From Bacteroidales bacterium (lineage in GTDB: Bacteria > Bacteroidota > Bacteroidia > Bacteroidales > WRGA01): 10,615 nucleotides of DNA. Made by a program: the position numbers and the translations under genes. The stretch is from contig JAITHZ010000199.1 in the NCBI GenBank assembly GCA_031279795.1, positions 1 to 10,615 of the forward strand, in the 5' to 3' direction. The notes under the pieces are model-generated. The model searched no databases. It was not told where the DNA came from and saw only the letters and a program-made list of their open reading frames with translations. Positions within the stretch are counted from its first letter, which is position 1. Each line of letters starts with the position of its first letter. Shown here piece by piece: positions 1-5,437 of this stretch.

Positions 1-2068
1 GGATGTCATATTCGCCGGAAGGAAAATCGTCGCGTGCCGAAAATTCCTCGCTCATCACCTCATATTGATAGCTGATACGGTAGTTCAGAATTTTGTTGCC
101 ATCAGCGTCCACATCTGCAATTACTTCTGTGCGTACGTTGATTTGTGTATTGTCGGAAATCAGTTTTTCCTGTTTGTTTTCATTCACGACATGTTCCGTA
201 ACCGCTTGCAGTTGCATTTCTTCCTGATTGGCGATCTGCAGAATTTCGAGCGGCACAAGGTCTAACGACGAATCTACCGCAATTGCAGTCATTCGTGTTC
301 GTCCGATATTGTCATAAATATACACCTTGTTATTCACTTCGTTTGTGACTTCGAGATAAACCAGTTTAAATTCATCATTTTCTGTTAATGAATAAACGGC
401 GTTTTCGAATTTCAGTTTATTTTTATCAAAACTTGACACTTCCGATACCGGAACCGGTATTTCAATTGGCGTCAGGGTAGCAAAGTTAATGGCCAGCAAG
501 CCATCTTCGCTGTTGTAGTCGCCAACAAAAGGATTTTCCATTTCCAGGCGGTTGCCGGCAAGAGCGGTTGTCGCTTCCAGCGCAAAGAGTTCCATTTGTT
601 TCGTTCGTGTTTCGTCGTTCACACGGATGGCATATTCTTCCATTGTTTCCCCCTGCATCATTTTTACCCATTCATTCATTTTGAGGTCAACTTCCTGATT
701 GATAATTTTTCTTCTATAGAATAAATTCAATCCGTTGGTATTTGATGCGTGCAGAGGCGCTGCTGTGCGGCTTCCGAACTTGTAGGTAAGCCCCAGCATA
801 GTGGCTGCAAAGAATTCTTGGTTGTCGCCGGAATCATACAACCCGTTAAAAGATTCGGGAAGAACAGTTTGCATAAATTCAAGGTTTAAATCTAATGATT
901 TAGTCAAGCGGAAACGGGCAAGCAGTCCAACATTGCTCGAAATTGCCTGATCTGCAGGCACTGCTCCATGACCAATTACGTTATCTTCTGCTTTAATCTC
1001 GAAGCGGTTTACATAGCCAATGCCGAAATAAGGAATCAGTTCGAAGAAACGGTTTGGATTGTAGCCTGCAAACAAGCCGCCGGTATTAATCAGCACATTA
1101 CCCTGCACGCCAAAATAGTTCAGAGCGTTGTATTCTATGGAGTTTCTGACTATTCCAAAATTGCCGTATCCCTGCAACCTCAATCCAATGACAGGAGAGA
1201 ACATTTTTCCCAGAGAGGCTGTAAAGACCTGACCGTTCGTGTAATAAATCCCTTGATTGACATAATCTCCAATAAAATACTGGATGCCCCCGCCTATGGA
1301 AAAGAACCAGAATGAATTCAATATGTTGGCATCTGATGTGCGCAGAGACGCTACCGAACGGCTTCCGAACTTGTAGGTAAGCCCCAGCATAGAGGCTGTA
1401 ATGATTTCCCGATTGTCGCCAAAATACCCATCCCTTTCGTATACACCGTTGAAAGATTCGGGAAGAATGGTTTGCATAATTTCAAGGTTCAAATCCAGCG
1501 ATTTACTCAAGCGGAAACGGGCAAGTAATCCAATATTGCTCGAAATTGAGTAATCTGCGGCTACTGCTCCATGTCCAATTACGTTATCTGCTGCATTAAT
1601 CGTGAAGCGGTTTACGTAACTGATGCCGAAATAAGGAATCAGTTCGAAAAAACGGTTGGGATTGTAGCCTGCAAACAAGCCGCCGGTATTAATCAGCACA
1701 TCGCCCTGCACGCCAAAATAGTTCAGATCGTTGTATTCTACTGAATTTCCAACATATACAGGCCAGGAATCCTTCAACGGCTTACCAATACCAAAATTGC
1801 CATATCCCTGTATCCTTAATCCAATAGCAGGGGAAAACATTTTACCCAGCGATACGGTCAAGATCGGATAACCAAGCCTGTTAGAATTAAACATATTTTG
1901 ACCTTCCGATCTGATACCGTCTCCCACAAAATAATGGGATCCCCCGCCTATGGAAACGAAGCTGTAGTTCCAGGGTTTGTTTAACTCTGTATTTCTGACG
2001 GTGTCTGCCTGCGAAAAGGCAAAGAGGGGAATAACCGTAAAAATTAATGCAAATAAAAGTGTTTTCAT
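1..2068 (-). CDS. Outer-membrane protein with two tandem OmpA-like beta-barrel domains (3' end outside window)
   Basis: This frame runs uninterrupted for 689 codons from an ATG at 2068 to the left window edge, so its C-terminus is missing. Residues 1-21 form a typical signal peptide (MKTLLFALI start, cleavage near AFSQA). Residues about 34-235 and 251-432 are two homologous barrel-type domains. Each begins with SIGGG, contains LNYFGVQG, NTGGLFAGYNPNRFFELIPY, LLARFRL and LDLNLE, and ends in LTYKFGSR, with alternating hydrophobic strands as in eight-stranded OmpA-like barrels. After the second barrel comes a helical stretch (MNEWVKMMQGETMEEY, about 459-474) and a long alpha/beta region. From memory this region resembles Bacteroides proteins that end in an OmpA-like domain; that end is not visible. 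The likely role is an outer-membrane or cell-envelope structural protein. The start is supported by the signal peptide and a TAnnTTTG box just upstream. The barrel duplication is the odd feature. Confidence 0.85.
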   Translation of the reverse strand, partial: MKTLLFALIFTVIPLFAFSQADTVRNTELNKPWNYSFVSIGGGSHYFVGDGIRSEGQNMFNSNRLGYPILTVSLGKMFSPAIGLRIQGYGNFGIGKPLKDSWPVYVGNSVEYNDLNYFGVQGDVLINTGGLFAGYNPNRFFELIPYFGISYVNRFTINAADNVIGHGAVAADYSISSNIGLLARFRLSKSLDLNLEIMQTILPESFNGVYERDGYFGDNREIITASMLGLTYKFGSRSVASLRTSDANILNSFWFFSIGGGIQYFIGDYVNQGIYYTNGQVFTASLGKMFSPVIGLRLQGYGNFGIVRNSIEYNALNYFGVQGNVLINTGGLFAGYNPNRFFELIPYFGIGYVNRFEIKAEDNVIGHGAVPADQAISSNVGLLARFRLTKSLDLNLEFMQTVLPESFNGLYDSGDNQEFFAATMLGLTYKFGSRTAAPLHASNTNGLNLFYRRKIINQEVDLKMNEWVKMMQGETMEEYAIRVNDETRTKQMELFALEATTALAGNRLEMENPFVGDYNSEDGLLAINFATLTPIEIPVPVSEVSSFDKNKLKFENAVYSLTENDEFKLVYLEVTNEVNNKVYIYDNIGRTRMTAIAVDSSLDLVPLEILQIANQEEMQLQAVTEHVVNENKQEKLISDNTQINVRTEVIADVDADGNKILNYRISYQYEVMSEEFSARDDFPSGEYDI
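709..1969 (-). repeat. In-frame intragenic duplication of a whole barrel domain plus linker
   Basis: The two halves of this stretch are homologous at DNA level. For example 1061-1098 is identical to 1664-1701 (38 nt), and 781-800 is identical to 1372-1391. Offsets between matching points are 603 and 591 nt, all multiples of three, so the copies differ by in-frame indels. The upstream copy (encoding residues about 34-249) carries extra loop residues such as GKPLKDSWPV that the second copy lacks. The duplicated unit includes the linker after the barrel (SRSVASLRTSDAN versus SRTAAPLHASNTN). High nucleotide identity suggests a fairly recent duplication or ongoing gene conversion. Confidence 0.85.
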
Positions 2069-2099
2069 TAGTTGTTTTTTTGAAATTTTCAGTTGTTAG

Positions 2100-2107
2100 C
2101 AAAAATA
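2100..2107 (-). promoter_or_regulatory. Candidate Bacteroidota -7 box for the barrel protein gene
   Basis: Read on the minus strand the bases are TATTTTTG, matching the Bacteroidota sigma-ABfr -7 consensus TAnnTTTG. A start site about 7 nt downstream would leave a leader of roughly 25 nt before the ATG at 2068. I do not see a clear -33 TTTG element at the normal distance, so this is a moderate call. Confidence 0.4.
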
Positions 2108-2237
2108 ACGATTGATTTTTGATTTAATTAGAACTTTACTGTAAAAAAATCGGGACAAAATTATACGAAAATTATGAAATTTCCAAGCGCAAGAAAATGA
2201 AAAAAGTTTTTTTACAACAGAAAGATACGAGGGATAT

Positions 2238-2369
2238 GAAGTAAATAACATATAAAACTTGCGACATTCGGTTGAAATATTTTACCACAAAGGCCGCAAA
2301 GGTTTCACAAAGGGCACAAAGGCTTTGTGCCCTTTGCGAAACCTTTGTGCTCTTTGTGGTAAAAACTGG
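2238..2369. repeat. Longer repeat unit containing the palindrome, copy 1
   Basis: The left flank 2238-2263 (GAAGTAAATAACATATAAAA followed by CTTGCG) and the right end 2358-2369 (GGTAAAAACTGG) both recur at 2805-2850. In that second copy the intervening palindrome is almost entirely absent. This copy is therefore the full-length version of a dispersed intergenic repeat, with the 85-bp hairpin as its core. Confidence 0.55.
2280..2364. repeat. 85-bp near-perfect palindrome (CACAAAG-type hairpin)
   Basis: Two 41-nt arms are separated by 3 nt. The inner nine bases (GGGCACAAA / TTTGTGCCC) and the outer ends (TTTTACCACAAAG / CTTTGTGGTAAAA) pair perfectly, and only four mismatches occur in between. 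Either strand would form a long stable hairpin. Such CACAAAG-rich inverted repeats are common as intergenic elements in Bacteroidota genomes. It lies about 210 bp upstream of the barrel protein start, and neither arm is followed by a U-run, so it is not an obvious intrinsic terminator. Confidence 0.9.
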
Positions 2370-2593
2370 GTATTGTTACTGAAAAATCGGAATAACTAAA
2401 GATTTATGTTTGCGGCAAAATTTTCTAAAAATGGAAAATGGGACGATGAAATCTGAATCACAATTTTTCAAGACAAACTTTTGTAAGTCTTTCATCTTGA
2501 TAATCTTGTAAAAATAACGCTTCGAATATCATCAGGATTCGTTGTGCTGGATGATGTGTTATTTACTGATAGTCAGTTGATTTGCTCCCTATC

Positions 2594-2788
2594 ATTCTGC
2601 AAAGACTGCCGAACATTCTGCAAAGACTGCCGATTATTCTGCAAAGACTGCCGAACATTCTGCAAAGACTGCCGAACATTCTGCAAAGACTGCCGATTAT
2701 TCTGCAAAGACTGCCGAACATTCTGCAAAGACTGCCGAACATTCTGCAAAGACTGCCTGCCGTTCTGCAAAGACTGCCGATCATTCTG
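2594..2788. repeat. 21-bp tandem repeat, nine full units plus a partial one
   Basis: The unit, counted as CTGCAAAGACTGCCGAACAT plus T, repeats from 2597 to 2785 without spacing changes, and a partial unit follows. Only the last bases of each unit vary: AACATT (A), ATTATT (B), TGCCGTT-type (C) and ATCATT (D). The order is A B A A B A A C D, which is three successive 63-bp blocks of three units. Because 21 is a multiple of three, all three plus-strand frames and two minus-strand frames are open across the array. The plus-strand frame 2544-2798 would encode FCKDCR(T/L) heptads. I treat it as a minisatellite and not a gene. Confidence 0.9.
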
Positions 2789-2804
2789 CAGTGTTTAGAG
2801 ACGC

Positions 2805-2850
2805 GAAATAAATAACTTATAAACTTGGCGTCCCTTGCGGTAAAAACTGG
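2805..2850. repeat. Degenerate second copy of the palindrome-flanking repeat, lacking the hairpin
   Basis: Bases 2805-2830 match 2238-2263 at most positions (shared TAAATAAC, TATAAA and a final GCG). Bases 2839-2850 are identical to 2358-2369 (GGTAAAAACTGG). Between these blocks only 8 nt remain, against 94 nt in the other copy. The two copies flank the 21-bp array. Confidence 0.45.
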
Positions 2851-2939
2851 CGAGCAAAGCTCAAGCAAAAGACGCGGAGTCGAAATATCAGGAGAGGAAT
2901 ATTGCGGAGAATCTTGTAGATTAGTTTATTTTTCACGGG

Positions 2940-3035
2940 CGTTTTCGTGTTGAATTCAGATAGACAAGTATCCCACAAAGTCCACAACGTTTTCATGTTG
3001 AACTCGTTTTACTTTGTGCTTTGTGGGATGCTTGT
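2940..3035. repeat. Interleaved direct repeat and inverted repeat
   Basis: An 18-nt direct repeat occurs at 2940-2957 and 2988-3005 (CGTTTTCRTGTTGAAYTC, two differences). A 17-nt inverted repeat, ACAAGTATCCCACAAAG at 2964-2980, pairs with 3019-3035 with one mismatch. The CCCACAAAG core relates it to the palindrome at 2280. The cluster lies just beyond the 3' end of the minus-strand operon and could act as a processing or termination structure, though no U-run follows the stem. Confidence 0.65.
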
Positions 3036-3040
3036 GTTTT

Positions 3041-3057
3041 GTGAACAGTCTGTTCAC
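3041..3057. repeat. Small hairpin downstream of the minus-strand operon
   Basis: GTGAACA and TGTTCAC (7 bp each) flank a GTC loop, 23 bp beyond the stop at 3080. No T-run follows on the minus strand, so it is recorded as a hairpin, possibly contributing to 3' end formation, and not as a rho-independent terminator. Confidence 0.45.
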
Positions 3058-3079
3058 GTCCGATTTCGGCAAAATTTTA

Positions 3080-3502
3080 TTAATGAACTGCTATAAAGCC
3101 TTCAAGCGTTTTTTTCAATTCTGCGTCTTCTGTTTCCTGCAATATTTTCTTAAACAGTTGCAGCCCTTCTTCCTTTTCGTCCTTTGTTTCGAATGTATTC
3201 ATGAGCCTTTGCAACATCCATAAATTATATTCTGTTGGATAACGTTTTATGGATTGAATTAAAAGGTCGTAATAATACGGTTCTTTATAATACCTTTCTA
3301 TTGTCAGGACAGGGTCGCCAGGCATTCCAAAAAAAAAGTGCGGATTCTTCTCCAATACTTTAAATAAATCCACTAACGATTCCTTTGGAATATCAATGGT
3401 CATGATTTCTCTGCAAATGGCCTCTATTTTTTTGACATCTTTCGGCTCATTCAGGACTAAGTTTTCAAGTTTTTCTTTCAATGTCATTTTTTTATCCTCC
3501 AT
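3080..3502 (-). CDS. Small helical protein of unknown function
   Basis: A 140-residue soluble protein with no signal peptide or membrane segment. It is rich in Lys and Glu and predicted mostly helical, with a helix-rich C-terminal half (PYYYDLLIQSIKRYPTEYNL at 75-94, then amphipathic helices to the end) and a short FGMPGDPV loop at 58-65. I do not recognise the family. Size, helical-repeat look and acidic character are reminiscent of immunity-type proteins of toxin systems, but no partner toxin is adjacent, so that is speculation. The gene follows the AAA+ ATPase by 33 bp on the same strand and is probably co-transcribed. Start choice is uncertain. The ATG at 3502 overlaps a GGAGG (3496-3500) that lies 8 nt before an in-frame ATG at 3487, which would give a 135-residue protein beginning MTLKEKLENL. 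Confidence 0.75.
   Translation of the reverse strand: MEDKKMTLKEKLENLVLNEPKDVKKIEAICREIMTIDIPKESLVDLFKVLEKNPHFFFGMPGDPVLTIERYYKEPYYYDLLIQSIKRYPTEYNLWMLQRLMNTFETKDEKEEGLQLFKKILQETEDAELKKTLEGFIAVH
3496..3500 (-). promoter_or_regulatory. Shine-Dalgarno-like GGAGG that favours the internal start at 3487
   Basis: On the minus strand GGAGG sits 8 nt before the second in-frame ATG of the small helical protein and inside the first codons of the longer version. Strong Shine-Dalgarno sequences are unusual in Bacteroidota, so this may be chance, but it is the only site here that discriminates between the two starts. Confidence 0.35.
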
Positions 3503-3535
3503 TAAAACATTTAGTCTGTTGACAATTAAATAATT

Positions 3536-4633
3536 TTATCCGTTCATTCCGCTGCATGTATTGTACAATCCGCGCCACGATGCGCCACGCTTTTTCATCA
3601 CGTTTTCCAGATATTCTTTCCAAACGAGGCGGTCTTTTTCTTCGTCTTTGACGATAGCTCCCTGCAGTCCTGCAGCCAGATCGTCATCGCTCACGCTTCC
3701 GTCTCCGAAGCTGGCAGCCAGCGCCATACTGTTTGTAATTAACGAAATGGCTTCAGCAGTAGAAATAACTCCGCTGGGTGATTTCAGTTTTTGTTTTTCA
3801 TCCAGCGTAAGTCCTTGCCGCAATTCACGGAATACGGTGACGATCTTTTCGACAACTTCCTTGCCAGGCAAAGCAGCCTTCAGGCGGTAGTTATTTGAAA
3901 TCTCGGCCACACGCTTGCTTACGATAGACACTTCCGTTTCCAGATTCGCAGGCGAAGGCAGCACAATGATGTTGAAGCGCCGTTTAAGCGCCGATGACAT
4001 GTCATTCACGCCACGGTCGCGGGTGTTGGCTGTGGCGATGATTGAAAATCCGCGTTGTGCAGAAAGTTCCTTGCCCAGTTCGGGAATGGCAATCGTCTTT
4101 TCCGACAGGATTGAAATCAGCGCATCCTGTACTTCCGAAGCGCACCGCGATATTTCTTCAAAACGGGCAATTGCGCCGGTTTCCATTGAGCGATATACGG
4201 GGCTTTTTATCAGCGCATCGTCGGAAGGTCCATTGGCCAGCAGCATGGCATAGTTCCACGAATACCGGATGTGTTCTTCACTGGTGCCAGCTGTACCCTG
4301 AATCACTTTGCCGGAATCGCCGCAAATGGCCGCAGACAGATTTTCGGACAACCACGATTTGGCAGTACCCGGTTCTCCGATCAACAGCAGCGAACGGTCG
4401 GTCAGCAACGTTGCAATGGCGATTTCCACCAAACGGTTGTGTCCGATATACTTGGCGCTAATGTCGGTACTGCCTGCTTTTCCGCCGGTAATGTACTTTA
4501 ATACTGCACCCGGAGACAATTGCCAGCCTGTTGGTTTTTCTTTGTTCTTGTCTTCTTCTTTCAGGGCTTCTAATTCGCGTTCATACAGCAATTCTGCTGG
4601 AAGGCGCAATACATTTTCTTGTTTTTTTGACAT
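3536..4633 (-). CDS. MoxR-type AAA+ ATPase
   Basis: A 365-residue cytoplasmic AAA+ protein of the MoxR group (COG0714). MoxR proteins are chaperone-like ATPases that usually remodel or load partner proteins carrying vWA domains. Walker A is GEPGTAKS at 86-93. Walker B is IARFEE at 155-160, with Glu in place of the usual first Asp. Sensor 1 is TANTRDRG at 201-208 (Asn203), and the arginine-finger region is SALKRRF at 214-220. The usual sensor-2 Arg is not evident: the segment reads SPSGVISTAEA (285-295). The first 55 residues are charged and precede the ATPase core. The start ATG at 4633 lies 28 bp after the lipoprotein stop, and the next gene follows by 33 bp, so a three-gene operon is likely. 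No vWA, DUF5682 or SWIM-type partner is encoded nearby, which is unusual. The ATPase call is firm; the substrate is unknown. Confidence 0.92.
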   Translation of the reverse strand: MSKKQENVLRLPAELLYERELEALKEEDKNKEKPTGWQLSPGAVLKYITGGKAGSTDISAKYIGHNRLVEIAIATLLTDRSLLLIGEPGTAKSWLSENLSAAICGDSGKVIQGTAGTSEEHIRYSWNYAMLLANGPSDDALIKSPVYRSMETGAIARFEEISRCASEVQDALISILSEKTIAIPELGKELSAQRGFSIIATANTRDRGVNDMSSALKRRFNIIVLPSPANLETEVSIVSKRVAEISNNYRLKAALPGKEVVEKIVTVFRELRQGLTLDEKQKLKSPSGVISTAEAISLITNSMALAASFGDGSVSDDDLAAGLQGAIVKDEEKDRLVWKEYLENVMKKRGASWRGLYNTCSGMNG

Positions 4634-4661
4634 GTATTATGAATTAAAAATTTCGATTCGC

Positions 4662-5126
4662 TTAATTATTTCTTGTTTCAAGGTGGCCGGTGAATGATAT
4701 TGCCTGCCGGTCGTAGCTGTTAACGCTCAGGCAGGCGTGTCCGCCATCGTCTACTTGCAGGAGAATTGTGTAGCTTCGCCGGTTGTCGGACGGATGGATA
4801 CGAATATCCCAGCCGTTTTTGCGTTTGGTTGTCTGATGTGTAAAGCGGTGGCTTTCAAACTGAATTCCGCCTTCCGACGGGCTGACCGGGGCTATATATG
4901 CCCGTCCAAAATACGGCAAATAAGCTGTCAGTGTATCATTTGCCACCTCAAGTGTATATCGCGATGTCAAATAAATGCTTTTTCCCTGCATGGGTAATGC
5001 GGTTTCGGCCACAAAAGCATAATTTTGCGTGCCAATCATTGTTGCGGTGGCTTCAAGTTTCGCCGGATCCTGCGTGGATGAGCATGCAACGGCGGCAAAT
5101 ATAAAAAACAGATTTATTCGTTTCAT
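4662..5126 (-). CDS. DUF4251-family lipoprotein
   Basis: A 154-residue exported protein. A short hydrophobic N-terminus is followed by AAVAC, giving a plausible lipobox with Cys15 and SS after it, so it is probably a lipoprotein of the cell envelope. Residues about 35-150 match the Bacteroidota DUF4251 pattern: FVAETALPMQGKSIYLTS at 38-55, YLPYFGRAY at 69-77, EGGIQF at 85-90, and a C-terminal strand ending near QAISFTGHL. The function of DUF4251 is not established. The gene is the first of the likely lipoprotein-ATPase-small protein operon. Its upstream spacer has only a weak promoter-like TATATTTA (minus strand, 5168-5175). Confidence 0.88.
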   Translation of the reverse strand: MKRINLFFIFAAVACSSTQDPAKLEATATMIGTQNYAFVAETALPMQGKSIYLTSRYTLEVANDTLTAYLPYFGRAYIAPVSPSEGGIQFESHRFTHQTTKRKNGWDIRIHPSDNRRSYTILLQVDDGGHACLSVNSYDRQAISFTGHLETRNN

Positions 5127-5354
5127 GTTTTTTTTAAGACTAAATTATCCAATAATGAATTGAGTGGTAAATATACAAATGAAAAACATTCGCAGCAAAT
5201 ATTGTTCATTTATTTGTGTTTTTTACACTAAAATTCAGCATGGTTAAAACAAAAATTTGTTCGCAGCTTAATTTTTATATTATTTTATTTTCTTAAATTC
5301 ATTATCGTTTTTGTATTTTAGTTGCTTTTCATTTTTAATTTTAACACTCAATTA

Positions 5355-5368
5355 ACATATGCATATGT
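5355..5368. promoter_or_regulatory. 14-bp perfect palindrome, possible operator
   Basis: ACATATGCATATGT is its own reverse complement. Its centre is about 45 bp upstream of the start site implied by the TAnnTTTG box at 5393-5400, a typical position for an activator or repressor dimer. AT-rich DNA can give such palindromes by chance. Confidence 0.35.
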
Positions 5369-5392
5369 GAATGGGAAGTGGAAATTTTATGC

Positions 5393-5400
5393 TACATTTG
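5393..5400 (+). promoter_or_regulatory. Bacteroidota -7 box for the SDR-TolC operon
   Basis: TACATTTG exactly matches TAnnTTTG and is followed by the typical GC at the expected place. A start site near 5407 gives a leader of about 30 nt before the ATG at 5438. The -33 element is not clear. This box also argues against the upstream ATG at 5378, which would precede transcription start. Confidence 0.55.
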
Positions 5401-5437
5401 CAAACTCAAATTGTCGGAAACCGATTTCCTTTTCAGC

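Larger units (their letters stand above)
2069..3079. other. 1-kb gene-free spacer rich in repeats
   Basis: No convincing gene is present between the barrel protein start and the stop of the small helical protein. The stretch holds an 85-bp palindrome, a nine-unit 21-bp tandem array, a second degenerate copy of the palindrome flank, and a direct-plus-inverted repeat cluster, each listed separately. The parts at 2371-2590 and 2851-2939 look like ordinary AT-rich Bacteroidota intergenic sequence. I see no tRNA, rRNA or recognisable small RNA here. Confidence 0.6.
5127..5437. other. Divergent AT-rich spacer
   Basis: This spacer separates the minus-strand lipoprotein operon from the plus-strand SDR gene. 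It is strongly AT-rich with no gene. It holds a 14-bp palindrome, a good promoter box for the SDR gene, and a weak box for the lipoprotein gene. An in-frame ATG at 5378 lies inside it, but upstream of the promoter box, and is not used here as a start. Confidence 0.6.

Noticed and set aside
968..1315. Plus-strand 115-codon frame
   Set aside because: It is antisense to the second barrel domain, whose frame is continuous and has clear protein features.
1887..2102. Minus-strand 71-codon frame overlapping the signal peptide region
   Set aside because: The overlapping frame starting at 2068 encodes a proper signal peptide and continues to the window edge.
2594..2788. CRISPR array
   Set aside because: Units are directly adjacent with no spacers and there are no cas genes; it is a minisatellite.
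2544..2798. Plus-strand 84-codon frame with CKDC heptads
   Set aside because: It is a by-product of the 21-bp tandem repeat; four other frames are equally open, there is no promoter or ribosome site, and the ends outside the repeat look non-coding.
3041..3057. Rho-independent terminator for the minus-strand operon
   Set aside because: The stem is only 7 bp and is followed by AAAACAC on the minus strand, not by a T-run.
3080..3502. Firm assignment as an immunity protein
   Set aside because: Only general features (small, charged, helical) support this; no toxin gene adjoins and no family motif was recognised.
4042..4697. Several plus-strand frames of 76-139 codons
   Set aside because: They are antisense shadows of the AAA+ ATPase, which shows Walker A, Walker B and sensor motifs.
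5378..5437. N-terminal extension of the SDR to an ATG at 5378
   Set aside because: That ATG lies upstream of the TACATTTG promoter box, and the extra 20 residues do not look like part of a Rossmann domain.
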